Shown in pieces: positions 23,901 through 36,031 of a stretch of 64,000 nt of DNA. The notes under the pieces were generated by a model that saw nothing but the letters and a program-made list of their open reading frames with translations, did no database searches and had not been told where the DNA came from. This DNA is from Aspidiotus rigidus (lineage: Eukaryota > Arthropoda > Insecta > Hemiptera > Diaspididae), in contig JAVHKY010000030.1 of NCBI GenBank assembly GCA_035079385.1, forward strand, positions 3,201,001-3,265,000, given 5' to 3'. The translations under genes were made by a program, and so were the position numbers. Every line of letters starts with the position of its first letter. Position 1 is the first letter of the stretch.

Positions 23901-26900
23901 CGATATGATCCAGATTTTGAATAATGTCAATATTCGATAATTTCTCGAAGTTAGGTCTAGACCTGCTCTGAATTTCATACAGATCAAAAACATTCTGCGA
24001 CCTGGCAAAAAATACAGATCGTATCTCATGTTTTTTCCCAAATTTTGGAGTTAGGAGAGCCCAGGGCCTACTTCAATAAATGCAAGAAACATCTAGACCA
24101 TTTTGCGTATAATGTCGGTGGTAGAAGTCAAAATTTTTTCGAGTCCCAGTAGACGGTCAAAACTGCCGTTTCCAGGAACTGCAGTCAGTATAAGAAAACA
24201 TGGCTGTGGCTTCATATGGTCAGTTTGTATGGCCATGAATCCTGAAATTAAGGGGAGGAAATCAGTAGAGACATGAACATGTCAAAATACAGAAAAAGGG
24301 TATAGCCCATTAAGAGGGGTAATCTGCCTTCGTTGGCAGATCCCATTGAAACCTATACTGTCTGATATACCTCCCCGACTAACTTCTCCCCCAAAAGTTT
24401 CAGCCCCCCATCTCAATTTTTTGTCGTTCTGAAGCCAGAATTATGATATTGCCTTGGACTTTTCTACACAAACGTATTTTGCAGTGAGATATCTATAGTT
24501 TATGGTGTGTTTAGATGATCATCGCGACTACCAACCAGAATTTTTTCAGAATTTTCTCGCCACATCAAGTCCTGTTCTCGGCATAATAAAAAATTCAAAC
24601 GTCAGTTTCATAATGAAGATATTTCGATGGCGATTCGAAATTACTGTGAAAAGCTACCCATTCCCAAAAATTAAAAAAAAAAGTTCAAGAAAATCGGAGG
24701 GGGGGGGGAAGATAGGTAAATGATGAAAAAACCGAATGAAAACGTGAACACAAAGTCAAGGCTAGCCACAGCAGTCTGGTAAGCGCGTCGCACCGCGCCG
24801 CCACTGAGTAACGTTCGCTTCCGGGCTACGCGCGCATTCCATTTCCGCGACTCGATAATTAGTTCTCAGTTTTGTACTTCTACTAGTTGATCACTCCTTG
24901 CAAAAATGTAAATTGTTTTATAGCTGGAAGGAGCTACAGTGTTGAAGGAAAAAATAAATACAACGTTTGAGGAAGCTGGGGAGGGGGACACAGTGTTCAA
25001 AAAAAGAAGAAAATGTAATAATAATTAGTTTTCGACAAAATAAAAATTGAATCTAGTCCTAGGGAGAATCTCAATTTCTTTAGTCTTCTATTCCTCATCC
25101 TCGGTATCGCTATTAATGACGGGCTCTACATTTTCGTGGTCATACAACCTGGTCAAGACATGGGCCCTCTCCCTCTTTCTCTCTCTTTTTACATATATTC
25201 CGCATTGACTGTCAATCGTATTTTTTTTTTTTCTTATGTCCCTCTAAACATTAAACCGTCTATCGCTGTACCCCGTTTGTCTTCCACGTTTTTTGTTTCG
25301 CAACAGCTACTTCTTCCCTTCTTTCATTTGACTACACGTGTCAGCATTTCATACAACGTATGACTTTTTAAAATTAATTTTTTTGCATCGAACGTGGGCG
25401 GAAAAATGAGTATTATCGAGTCACGGAATGGAATACGTACGTAGCCTGGAAGCGACCGCTACTCAGTCGCGGCGCGGTGCGACGCACTTACCAGACTGCT
25501 GCGGCTAACGTCGACTTTGTATTCACGTTTTCATTCAGTTTTTTCATCATTTACCTATCTTCCCCCCCTACGATTTTCTTGAACTTCTTTTTTAAATTGT
25601 TGGGAACATCTTTTCACAGTAATTTCCAATCGCTATCGAAATATCTTCATTATGAAACTCACGTTTGAATTTTTAATAATGCCGAGAACAGGACTTAATT
25701 TGGCGAGAAACTGAAAAAATTCTGGTTGGTAGTCGCGATGATCATCTAAACACACCATACACTATAGATATCTCACTGCAACATACGTTTGTGTAGAAAA
25801 TTCCAAAACAATATAACAATTCTGGCTTCAGAACGACAAAAAATTGAGATGGGGGACTGAAACTTCTGGGAGAGAAGTTAGTCGGGGAGGTATATCAGAA
25901 AGTATAGGTTTTAATGGGATCTGTCGACGAAGGCAGACTCCCCCTCTTAATGGGCCATACCCTTTTGGTTACAATTTGGAGTTTTGGAAATGCTGTGCCG
26001 CGATGTAAGAAAGGTTGAGAAACACCGTCTCAGCTAATAGTCCAGACCCTTCACCGCCAACTAAACATGAATTATTACCACTAATGGCGATTGCTAGCGC
26101 ACGAGAACGCTCAACAGGAGAAAACCACTTCGATAGTAAGACCGTTACAGCAGGTATGAATGAACCCTGAAAACAAGATTTCAAGCTTTAGGTAAGTCAC
26201 TCGCTTCTGAAAATAAGAAATTTTGTACTTCACACCCACTTGAACGGCTCCTTGTAGTACACGAAGTATCACCACTGGTACGTAGCCATATGGCGCGAAA
26301 AATGGTATGGCTATGTTCAACAATGAAGCGGCGCTCATTGCCACAGCTAGAATTACTTTGGCGCCGTATTTTTCCGCCAATTTTCCTACGAAAACCTGTA
26401 TCAGTGGGTAACCCCAGAAGAAACTGCTGAGTATTTGAGCTTTCTCCGCCTCGGTCCATTTGTACTCCTGAGGGAATACATGAGTAAGGTCGAAGGTATA
26501 ACTAAGGCTGGTTTGAGATATTATTTTACAGATTAAGTGATGTTACCGGAAAGTCAGGGTTAGCTTTCGTCTTATCGGTCATAACAACGACACCAACAGA
26601 AATGTTCACACGGAATATGTAAACCACAATGACAGCTGTAGTTGCCATGAACGCTTGCGCATGACGTACACCTAACGTACTTCCTGTAACAATAGAGCTT
26701 GTATTAGACTAAGTAATAATTTTCTTTTATTGCTTTGCAGACAAATACAATTTCACTGTGACAAATCTTAGAAACTAATTAGTGAAAATTAAACGAATAT
26801 TACGCGTTTACGCGCGTATCCATTCATGAGTTGCAAAGTTATTGAGTTCGAGAACATGTTTTTTCTCTGTTTCGTAAAACAAAATTTCGGTACCCGCATT

Positions 26901-28758
26901 TGGGGGTGCGAATGGGAGTAGAGCAAAAACGTGTCTGAAATCTCATGATCTGACTAAAAAATCTTCTCCATTATTTCTGTGCCTGTTCTTCTTTGAAAGC
27001 TTTTTTCGAAGTTTCGGCTACATCCAATACTTCAGAAGTGCTTGAAAACTAACTTAATTTGTCCCGGTCCTTTTCCGATTGCAATTTTCGAGATCGAAAT
27101 TCATTCGAATCTCTGTTTCAAGTTATCAAGTGTTTCTATAGTAATTTTGTATCTACGATTGGAAATTATACCAACTCAAAGAAGTGACTAGGAATTTGGG
27201 AATGGGTGTCATTCTGAGTTCTACGGGGGCGCTAGGATCAAAAGAAAAAGTTGTAACTGCGATCATAGGAGAAAGAACAAAATAAAATTTTTAGCTCTGT
27301 GGACCTCAGTTTGAGGTATGAGACTTTGAAGAATTTAAAGTCCCGAGAGTAACAAGAAAATTTTGCGGGATAATGTCGTATTAGCCAGGCTTCATCTCAG
27401 CTCGAGGGTAGGGATTTTGAAGAATTTAAAATCCCGAGAATAACAAGACAATATCTTGAAGATGGAGCCTTAATGATTTTTCAGCGAGGCTTCATATAAC
27501 TGTATTATGGTCGGAGGGGATTTTCGTGGGAGGCGTTTTAAACAAACACATTTTTCAGTTGTGAAATCTACCCCCCCTCCCCCCCCACCCAACCTGGTCT
27601 ACGCAACTGGCAAGATAGTACAAGAGAATTCAAAAGGATAGAAGGATAGAAAGACTTTTTACCAGAGTTTTTCAAATCGTGAGCTCAAGAGTTTTGGTGA
27701 AACGTGTGACGATCTGATCAGCTTTCATACTGAGCCGAGGACTCTAGTTAAATACGTCAGAACGCGAGGCGGAGGATGCTTTATCCATGATCCTGAAGCT
27801 GTTTGAGTGTAACCAAGAGCTTGCATAATACGTGGTTATAGATCCCATATTTACGGCACTATACACTATCTTTTCAAACTGCAGTTATTTTTGTCAAGAA
27901 TTGAAAGTCAGAGGTTTCAACTGAATCGAAATGTGAAAATAAACTCCGAGATAGAGGAATTTTAGGGAACCAAGATCAGTGAATGATTGTTTTTGATTGG
28001 TAAAATAACCCTGTCGTGAAATTCATTTCGAGTATTTTGATGCTATACCTTCTGAGTTCAACTTTTGTCAACTTTTCTGACTCACTAATTCAATTTACTT
28101 ATGAACGATCAAATAATTCGTGAATTGAACAATTCGACTTAATCGGGGCTAATCTTCCTTCAGCGTAAAACCCTAAGGTGCCCTGGGTTCAACAAAAACA
28201 CATTCAAAGGCATTCCAAAAGAATGCGTGAAAATGGGTTCGCCAACAGGACAGACGTCAAGAAAGACGCTGAATACTCTCACAATATTATTCTAAATGTG
28301 TTGCATGGTCTCATTCTAAATAAATACAATTTCCAACACTCAGAATTTTGAGAATTTTGAAGTCCCTCCGTAGATCTACTCCTCTATTTCAGAAACTGGT
28401 TTTTGAGGTCTCTGATAACATTTTATTATTATACATCGACATCCGGACCATTTGTCCCTCGCACAAAATAAGTTTCGTTGCTAGAAGGGGGGGGGACAAA
28501 AGATGCCCGGAAACAAGAAAAATTATCTCCCAACATGGTTTGTGGCTCAGTTAACTGGTTCACTGGCCAATTATGCGATAAGATGTAACCTCATTATTCC
28601 GGAAAATATGACCTTTCGACTGTAGACTTTTTCTAATTACTGAAAGGTTCGTATATTTTAAATTTAACACGCTTCGAGAAACGTAATAATAAAAATAAGA
28701 GGCAATTGTCACGATCTTTAAATTTTAAACACTTACCTCGATTTTCAGTTTTACTCAT
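20919..28758 (-). CDS. SLC17-family anion/phosphate cotransporter-like MFS protein, complete
   Basis: Nine coding exons: 28758-28737, 26683-26547, 26467-26240, 26166-26079, 23021-22798, 22441-22292, 21671-21539, 21479-21160 and 21077-20919. All are GT-AG with matching phases, giving 486 aa. SLC17 proteins are 12-helix major facilitator carriers moving organic anions or inorganic phosphate across plasma, vesicle or lysosomal membranes. Family signatures in order are LGVRHAQAF, YIFRVNISV (TM1), SSFFWGYPLIQ, RVLQGAVQGSFIP, LSKWFSPVERSR, the glycine-rich SGGKMGTVIALPVSG, GWPSIFYVTGG, HNLGYWLLLTQLPNYM, PNFCGTMMGMTNSISN and LFGSSTLQKWN. The first coding exon is only 22 nt (MSKTENR plus one base), chosen because it supplies an ATG and the phase the next exon needs. 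The donor after exon 5 (AAG|GTTTTA) is weak. The intron after exon 4 is 3.06 kb and holds a long inverted-repeat element. Sialin-like versus Na/Pi-like cannot be settled by eye. Confidence 0.9.
24294..25970. mobile_element. 1.68-kb element with ~570-bp inverted arms, in transporter intron
   Basis: The left arm, about 24294-24865, is complementary to the right arm, about 25403-25970, with scattered mismatches and small gaps. Shared words include AAAAGGGTAT, CCCATTAAGAGGGG, GAGGTATATCAGA, GATGATCATC and GCCGAGAACAGG. The inner ends of both arms carry GTAAGCGCGTCG...CGTTCGCTTCC-like words, reminiscent of tRNA A and B boxes. The ~540-bp centre shows no coding capacity. No target duplication was identified. 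It is most simply a foldback element or two inverted SINE-like copies. Confidence 0.75.
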
Positions 28759-30173
28759 TTCTGTTTTTTAGGCGAACACAATCGAAAACTGCGCGAATGA
28801 CGAAGTTCGATCACGAATCACTGGAATGGTTATTGACGGTATTGAATTGCTGTCGCTAATTCATCTCGCGCGAAAAGTTCTGTCGAAGAAGATTTGAAAT
28901 TTCGTTTTCGCGCCCGAAGTGCACGCTGTTCAACCTTTCTACTCGAATGACGAACACGAAGTAAGTGTAGTTGAAAGATGAGTAAATTTTGAAACTGAGA
29001 TGATCAGCTTAGCTGTAGAAGCAAGCTGCGTTCGTATGAGTAGGCTGGCGACTCGACCTGACATCTCTCTTTCTCCCGAGAAGATAAGGAAAGGACCATC
29101 GACGCAAATTATTTACCCGGGTGAAATCTGGAAAATATATTATTTGAAAGGTAGTCGGTACACTAATTCGGCGTGACCCGACAATCATTGTAGAGATGTT
29201 TGCACAGCGGTAAACTTACTGTGCGTTCGTGAAATTAAAGCGAGAAAAAAGAATGGGCTCGTATTGCATCAACCTTGCATTATTTCTTCCTGGAATTTGC
29301 GCGTACGTTCTACATTTTACACCCGACAAGGGTGGGCCGTTTTAGGAATTTTTGAGCTTCCGGTATGAAATGCCTCTCTTAGCTGTGCGGCTTCATCAAA
29401 AACTACGATTACAACGTTTTTGAACAAATAATTGTTTCTCTGTTCAGAATCGTTGCACTAAAAAATAATATTTTGTATGAGGATCTGGGAAGAAAGCGCT
29501 TCGTGGGTGTCATGGGACGGGCACCCTTTTTTTCCAGATATGTCCTCGTGAGTGCTTCACCTTAGTATTATTATTATTATTATTATTTTTTTTTATACTC
29601 GTAAAGGAGAAGAACCGTTTTATCAGACAAATAGGCTCCGTTCGTATGGTACCAATTTTACTGAAATTTTAAATGTTGTTTCCTATTAGTACACAATCGT
29701 CGATAGAGGCTCCAAAAAAAAAAAAAAACTTCGCCTATTAAAACCGTGACGAGATGTTTCTGGCTGTATCTTTTCATCGCGACATCTGTAGGTGTAAGTT
29801 CTTGACGAAATCGAGCAAAATTGCTTAGAAATACGGATTGTGTATCGATGAATGTCCATAATTAATTTCGAGCAATTTACGGTAAATTTTTCATCCGTCG
29901 TTGTCAATTTATAATCCACCGCTTGGAAATGTTATATGGAAACAGTTTGACACTGTGTTATTAGTTAACCCTATCACTGTGTCCGGTATTGTTTTCTGGA
30001 TCGAAAAATTTTGCGGGTCACTTGATTCATTCACGATCATTTTATTAGCATCCGTATACAAATTACAGGTCGCTAACGTCTACCCAATAAACACAAAGTA
30101 CATGAATACGTGTATTCAATTATTTTATTTTACTAATCTTCTTCAGTCCAGCATCGTCAGTCGACGCCGTCCA
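28759..30173. other. 5' flank of the transporter; no gene seen
   Basis: This should contain the transporter 5' untranslated region and promoter. It includes a short TTA microsatellite (about 29575-29594). Open frames present have no family signal. Confidence 0.5.
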
Positions 30174-31560
30174 CTAGGGGTCTTCCCAACGATTTTCCCT
30201 AGGGGGGGCCGCGATCCGGAATGTCGCATCTTTCTCCATTTTAGATTTCAGAAACTTCTCCTTTCCTTCTGCAATCCATGGTAATAATATTCTCTGCCGC
30301 AGGCTGATTCGCTGTAGTACCTTTTCGTTCCAATTGATCCGATGCATTCTCAGATAGCACCATACTTCGAATGCCTGGACCCTATTCTGCATTTTTATTT
30401 TAGACAGAGACCATGCTTCAGAGGCGTACCGCATTATCGACCAAACTTAGCACTTCAAGGTTAGGCAGCTTTGGCGCACTCCCCTCTCTATGAAGCATGT
30501 ATTCTCTGTTGGATTCGAATTGTCCCCAATATAGATTGCCTATTATTTGGTTATCTTCCTTGTCGATGTTGAATCTTGAGAAGCTGTTTATAACTTTTTC
30601 GTGCTTGACTCGATCAAAAGTTTTCTCATAGTCCACATAACATACGTACAGGGTTCTAATCACCGCTATTGCTCGCTGGATGAGCCATTTTGAATAGCGC
30701 GGGGGCGTCTCTCGTTCCTTTATGAGATACAAATCCAAATTCTGTCTCATCCAGGTGCTCATCAATTTTTTTTCCATTCGGCGATTGATGATTGAGAGCA
30801 CCAATTTTAAGATATGGCTCATTAGGCTTATTAACGGGGAACCTGTTTTATGGGGGGGCTTTTTGAGAAATTTGCCGTGCGCCGTCCAGCAAAAAACTTG
30901 GAAAAATTTCGACTCTCGAGCCATTTATGATAGGAGAGGGACTTGGAAAAAATTTCGACTCCTGAGCTACATAATTTATGATAGGAGAGACTTGAAAGAA
31001 AAATTTCAACTCGAGCCATATGATAGGAGAGGATGATAGGACTTAGAAGAAATTTTATTTCTGGAGCTATGTATGATAGGACGGGGACTCGGAAAAAATT
31101 TCGACTCTCGAGCCATATATGATAGGAATTTTTCTAAGTCCCCCTCCTATCATATATAGCTCGAGATTCGAGAAAAATTTAGACTCTCAAACTATATTAT
31201 ACTAGGCTTATAGTAGGTCGAAGCTTTCTTTTATACTACCTTTATCTAGGTCTAGGCTTCCTTGGATTCTCAATACCAAATCTCATATGACTCATAAAAC
31301 AGGTTCCTTGCGTTCCTCGTTTAGCTTCGTTAAGGAAGCCGTCGTTTTTTTCCTAAATTCTGAGCATTTCCTCGCATTGCTCTTCTTCGAAATGGGGATG
31401 AAGATCAATAGCTGGAAGTCCTCTGGCATTTCGCCCATCGCTTTATTTCTTTTGGCTGTACAGATTGCCTTTCTCCAATTCTTATTGACTGTGCAGCAAC
31501 TTTCCTTTATCTTTGATCACCATTATTCTTGATCGTCTTATTTTCTGCTGCTTCATTAGC
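30174..31560 (-). mobile_element. Non-LTR retrotransposon (RTE/CR1-like) relic, interrupted
   Basis: The minus strand encodes, in order, MPEDFQLLIFIPISKKSNA (31560-31355), then ISLMSHILKLVLSIINRRME, YVCYVDYEKTFDRVKHEKV and RFNIDKEDNQIIGNLYWGQ (30830-30430), then the C-terminal SEAWSLSKIKMQNR and FEVWCYLRMHRINW segment (30434-30174). These are reverse transcriptase motifs and the usual C-terminal tail of insect endonuclease-reverse transcriptase LINEs. Frameshifts separate the pieces. A repeat element (about 30835-31350) is inserted between CSEF and ISLMSH. It is inactive. The same family occurs at 61.4-62.5 kb. Confidence 0.8.
30835..31350. mobile_element. Composite MITE-like insertion inside the LINE relic
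   Basis: The left border is GGGGAACCTGTTTTATGGGG; on the right lie CATAAAACAGGTTCC and then GTTAAGGAAGCCGTCG. The core contains several 45-bp minisatellite units in both orientations (ATTTCGACTCTCGAGCC, CTCCTATCATATATAGCTCG). It splits the reverse transcriptase frame, so it arrived after the LINE. Confidence 0.75.
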
Positions 31561-32439
31561 CATTTGATTTCTCGGTCCTTCTTCTTCTAGCTTTTCAATA
31601 TTGCCACACCGTTTTTCGTACTACATAGCCTTTGTTTGTCTGCATTTCTTACTTATTTCTCTATTCAGTTTCCGGTACTCGCTGCCGTGGAATATAATTT
31701 TAATCAAGGGTATAAAAAAAGAACGAGAGTGCCCAGAAAAAGAATTTGAAAATTATTTACTTGCAGTTTTATTGAAACTTTATTATTATTGTTACTATTA
31801 TATTTACGAGCTATATATCGACACTAAAGGTTATCACACACTGTTGAGAGTTTGAGAAAATTGAGGTGGGATTTTGGAAAGGATCAAAGACTAAAGTGGA
31901 GAGTGAAAGTAAGTGAAACGCAGATAGATAGTTAAGAGAGTCACAAAAAGCAGGTGGAAGACGTGTAGAAGCAGAGTGAGAGAGACGGATATTTTCAAGA
32001 GCGGGTGACGAGAAAAGGTGACGAACAGATATATCATTAAGAATCAGAGTGTGGTACATATAGACACGTGACAGTTATATTAAAGTCGCAGAAACAAAAA
32101 TAATCGAACAGTATAGGTTTCATAAACAGAATAAAATTTATGAATAGACAACCCAGAATGAGAAATTTGAGCAGAAATAGAATTTAGACACGGGTAATAA
32201 AACACGCAATCGGTTTCAACCGTACGGGGACGGCCATCATGAGGCAACTGAACGAATAAAGCGAAGACAGACAGCATCAATCATCTTCATCACAAATTTA
32301 CATGTTGCGAGTGGAACAGCGGCATCAGTCATTGTTAAACTCGTAGATGTAGCAAGTAAGGAGGGTGACGAATGTTGCAGTTAAATCATTTAACAAGTTT
32401 TGTAGGCCGAAACAGTTTCAGTTTCCTCAGGACGGTTCA
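31561..32439. other. No gene recognised
   Basis: 31561-31800 may extend the LINE relic upstream but is too decayed to read. The rest is unassigned AT-rich sequence. Confidence 0.4.
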
Positions 32440-32451
32440 TAGAGCTACCCT

Positions 32452-32710
32452 CTGAGGATATTTCAGATCACTTTCCCGGTTACTTTGCTGAAGTCGTGGT
32501 TATTTTCTAAGCAGTGTTTGGCCATAGCAGAATCAGATATCTTCTCCGAATTGAACGTCGTACCCGTTTGACCAGTGTATAATGCATCACATTCAACACA
32601 AGATAAACTATATATATGTCTGGTTTCTGGTCTAAAGGAATATTATCTTTGATGCAAATAAGACGATTTAATGTGGTGACTGACCCCCAACCCAAAGACA
32701 TGTACATGTC
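32452..32710 (-). pseudogene. Penelope-like GIY-YIG endonuclease fragment
   Basis: The minus strand reads YSLSCVECDALYTGQTGTTF followed by SAMAKHCLENNHDF, the zinc-finger-linked GIY-YIG pattern of Penelope-like elements (Y-SL-C-x2-C-x3-YTGQT, then an AxHxxxxxH tail). Just upstream, one frame away, is LGWGSVTTLNRLICIKDNIP. At least one frameshift and a stop after GKVI. The associated reverse transcriptase is not visible here. Confidence 0.65.
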
Positions 32711-32734
32711 AAAAATTTACGTGCGCTGAGTTGA

Positions 32735-33670
32735 ACGAGGGGTGGCACGTAACCTGTTTCATGGGGCACTTGGAATCTGAAAAACGTAGATTGTGACGTC
32801 ACAAGGCTGGCGTACGATGTCATCAAATTGTGACGCCACAGGCCCAGATTTCAAAGCTATAATAGGAGGGGAACTTTAAAAAAACTGATTTATGACATCA
32901 TCAGATTATGACGTCATAAGAGTGACCTATGAAGTCATCAAACTGTGATGTCACAGGCCTCTTAAGCTATATTTATGGTAGGAGACAAAAATTTCCTGGC
33001 GTAGCCAAATGAATAAACATCATATTTCGTGCCCCCCTGCTTATATTTTAGCAGTCATCTTGAAATATTCTAATCTAGGCTTCTACTGGGTCAAGCGCTC
33101 GTGAGATATTACCTCACTTTTGCCCCTACTTTCATTGAACTACACGCTTTTTGTGACACTTCTGAGAAAGCCTATATAGAGCAATTGTTTACATTTGTGG
33201 GAAAAATATTTTGAGCTATTTTTGTGGGGCAAAAGTCGGATATGATACATTTTGGGCTATCACACAAAAGGCGATAGCCCAAAATATTTTATATCAGACT
33301 TTAAACCAAAAAAAGGGGCGAACGAGCATAAGTCTAGTATGAAGGTCTACAGTATAATAAAGGTAGTATACAAGGAGAGACCAATTGGACTCACGGATGT
33401 ACGGACGCAAATTTTGGAATTGGGGTGGGAGGGGGGGGGGCAGATCAGCGCTAAGCCTAGTACAATAGAGCTGATACAAACTACTAATACAGACCTCCTA
33501 AGCCTGTAGTATAAAAATAGCCTAAACCTAGTATAAAGGAGGCTTGGACCTAGTCAGTAAAAAATATCAAATAGTAGAGAGACCAGATGGATGTACGGAC
33601 GTGCGGACGCAAATTTCGGAATTAGGGTGGGGGGGTCAGGTCAGCGCTAATACATGAAACATTTCAAAAA
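32735..33670. repeat. Mosaic of composite repeats with TGACGTCA and TAGGCCTA words
   Basis: It starts with the family border GTAACCTGTTTCATGGGGC. 32785-32960 then alternates TGACGTCAC, TGACATCATCAGATTATGACGTCAT and similar words. 33480-33560 holds degenerate TAGTATAAAGGAGGCTTGG-type units. Two copies of GGATGTACGGACG...CGCAAATTT(C/T)GGAATT lie near 33395 and 33590. The palindromic TTTTGGGCTATC/GATAGCCCAAAA pair lies at 33248-33285. Confidence 0.55.
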
Positions 33671-34187
33671 ACTCATCTATGACGTCATCAACGTATGAGG
33701 GTTCCGTTTAAAGAACGGGCATTTCTGCTTGTTTCTTTTAGAAGACAAGTCACGCTTGTAGGCGTTTTCAAAGATTTTCAAAAAAGGTACCAAAAATATG
33801 GAACTGAACCAATTCACAGAGATGATGATGATGATGACGACAAATTGAAAAGTATTGATTTTGGAGCAGATGTGTATTGAGAGGAAATGGTAGATAGTCT
33901 GGTCACTCCTGTGCGAATGAGGAGTAGGGAATGAGTCACTACTCTTGAACTGAGAAACACAAGTTGTTGACACTAATATCGAGCTGTAGTAGGAATTTCC
34001 TTTAGTGCTTTGGTATTGGACTTCGTGTGTCATTTCTCATACATGAATAATATCTCACCTCATTAATTATATTCCTAAATCTTATTGAAAAATACCATCT
34101 TCAAAAATGTGTAGGCCCACAAGATATTTTTGCTTTTATTTCGAAATTCGGCATCCTGTCGCTTTCGAACAGTAATTAAATATAGCT

Positions 34188-36031
34188 TCATTTCTTATCC
34201 CATTTTACATCAGATCCATTACCAACATCCTTGCTGTTAAATCGTCGGTATTTATTGACGACCATTTCGTCATTGTTGAAATCATAATCGTTTTTGGTTT
34301 GATACCCATAATATTGTCCTCGTTTGTTGCTAGAACCGGTATCGTACTGGCGAAGGGGGACCTCGTCGTAAGAAGGTCGGTCAACTAGATTGAAACCGGT
34401 ACTTCCGACGTGCGTTTGGTCGTATCTCTCCTGATGAGTGAAAAAATCATCTTTGTTGTCTCCGGCATCACTTCTCCAATCATCAAACTTCAGAAGATTT
34501 TCTTGGTGAGATTCTCGATCACTTTTCAAGTTGTGAAAATTGAGAAGACTTTCGTGGTGAGATTCTCGATCACTTCTCAAATCATCGAACTTGAGAAGAT
34601 TATCGTGGTGAGATTCTCGATCACTTTTCAAGTTGTCAAAATTGAGAAGACTTTCGTGGTGAGATTCTCGATCACTTCTCAAATCATCGAACTTGAGAAG
34701 ATTATCGTGGTGAGATTCTCGATCACTTTTCCAATCATCGAACTTGAGAACATTTTCGTTAGATGACCCTCGATCACTTCCATCAAACACAAGTGTTAGT
34801 TTTTCTTCTTTGACTTGAGAGTCTTTTCTATTGAAGCTCTTATTTCTAGCAGTGTTGTTCACTCCCAGTCCGAAAAGATCAGCATCAATATTTCCAACAT
34901 TCATTGACTCTAGATCAATTTTGTCATATTTAGGATTTCCCGAACTGTCTTGAGAGCTATCAACACTATCAAACTTGGGTTTATTTTCTGGAATGTGGGT
35001 AGAGGAACCTGAGTTTTGCTGATGGGCAGTCGATCCTATATTGTCCTCATTTGTGGTCGTCCGAGTGGTTGTTTGAATAAGATTTTTGTTTGTATGATCA
35101 TCTCCATCTCCTTGATTATCGTGAGAGTTATTACCATTGTCGTATGATGGTTTATCATCTGGGGGATTGGAAGAGAAGCTCGTTGTTTGTTGATGCGCTG
35201 CCGATCTCTTGCTGTCGTTGTGCGAGGAAACATTTAAATTTTGAGTGAGACCATCTCTTCGGGAAGAATCAGTCAAATTACCTGATGCTTGCCTATCCAC
35301 GTTCGACCTCTGCACTGAAAAATTGTTACTTCCAGCTTTTTTGTCGTTTTCTTGAGGCAACTCGTCGCCATCATCATAATCATCCCATTTTGGTTGACTC
35401 ACTGGTTTCTCAAGAGAGGAAGATCTCGTTTCTTGCTGATTGCTCTTAGACTCACTTTGACCGAACCAACCCAGCAATCCGCTTTTCTTCGGTTTCACAA
35501 TCGTTACAATTATAGTCCTGGTATTTGATTTGGAACTTTTATCGCGTAAGTATATTGTTGGAATAGTCGGACACTCGCAAGCTTTCACGAACAGTGATTT
35601 GCAAAGAGATTTGGTGAGCTTGTAAGTTGTGGCTACAGAGACGTCTTCGTTGGCTTTAAATTCAAAACCTTGAGCTCGATACTCCTTTTTTACAGCTTTC
35701 ACAGCGTCTTTACACACCGTTTCCAATCGTAAGAAGGTCATGCTACAAACTTCACTTGTAGTACTTATTGTTTTACGAGGCTCTAGAATACAAAAATACG
35801 TCCTTTAGTGACTCTTTTGAGGTTAGCATGGTTGTATAGTCGAGGTCGATGGTTCGATAAAGACGAAAGAAAAGTGTCTGAAATTTGAAAATTTAGTACT
35901 CGCGCTTTATCATTACCTTTAACCATTTTTTTTGCCTTTTCTACTTCATAGTTGAGTTGAGGTGCACAAGTGACGATCATGCTAATTAATGTTCTTGATA
36001 CAAAAAATATTGAAACAAATTTCCAGTCCAT
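34188..36031 (-). CDS. Secreted 569-aa acidic protein with 17-residue tandem repeats, unknown function
   Basis: Two exons, 36031-35917 and 35782-34188, joined by a 134-nt GT-AG intron in phase 1. The start is the ATG at 36031, which opens a signal-like hydrophobic N-terminus (VSIFFVSRTLISMIV then TCAPQ). Roughly the first 140 residues form a small cysteine-containing domain (CAPQ, EVCSM, TVCKD, SLCK, KACECP). A low-complexity Ser/Asn/Asp/Gln-rich middle follows, then six tandem copies of a 17-residue unit (consensus SDRESHHDNLLKFDDLR) and a Tyr/Asp-rich tail. I do not recognise the family. The architecture fits an extracellular matrix, cuticle-associated or salivary protein, which is inference. 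The next gene upstream is far away, so it is a single transcription unit. An ATG at 35741 would give a shorter protein lacking the signal. Confidence 0.8.
34473..34778 (-). repeat. Six 51-bp coding repeats
   Basis: Six head-to-tail 51-bp units encode SDR(E/G)S...LL(K/N)F(D/H)(D/N)(L/W)(K/R). Units 2 and 4, and 3 and 5, are more alike than neighbours. This implies a 102-bp dimer was duplicated, probably recently because the third positions agree closely. The antisense strand is also open. Confidence 0.85.

Noticed and set aside
24770..24850. A tRNA gene
   Set aside because: Only A- and B-box-like words are present; no acceptor stem or cloverleaf could be drawn, and the sequence is part of an inverted repeat.
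34410..34766. 118-codon plus-strand repeat frame
   Set aside because: Antisense of the 51-bp coding repeats; the sense protein has a signal peptide and a spliced first exon.
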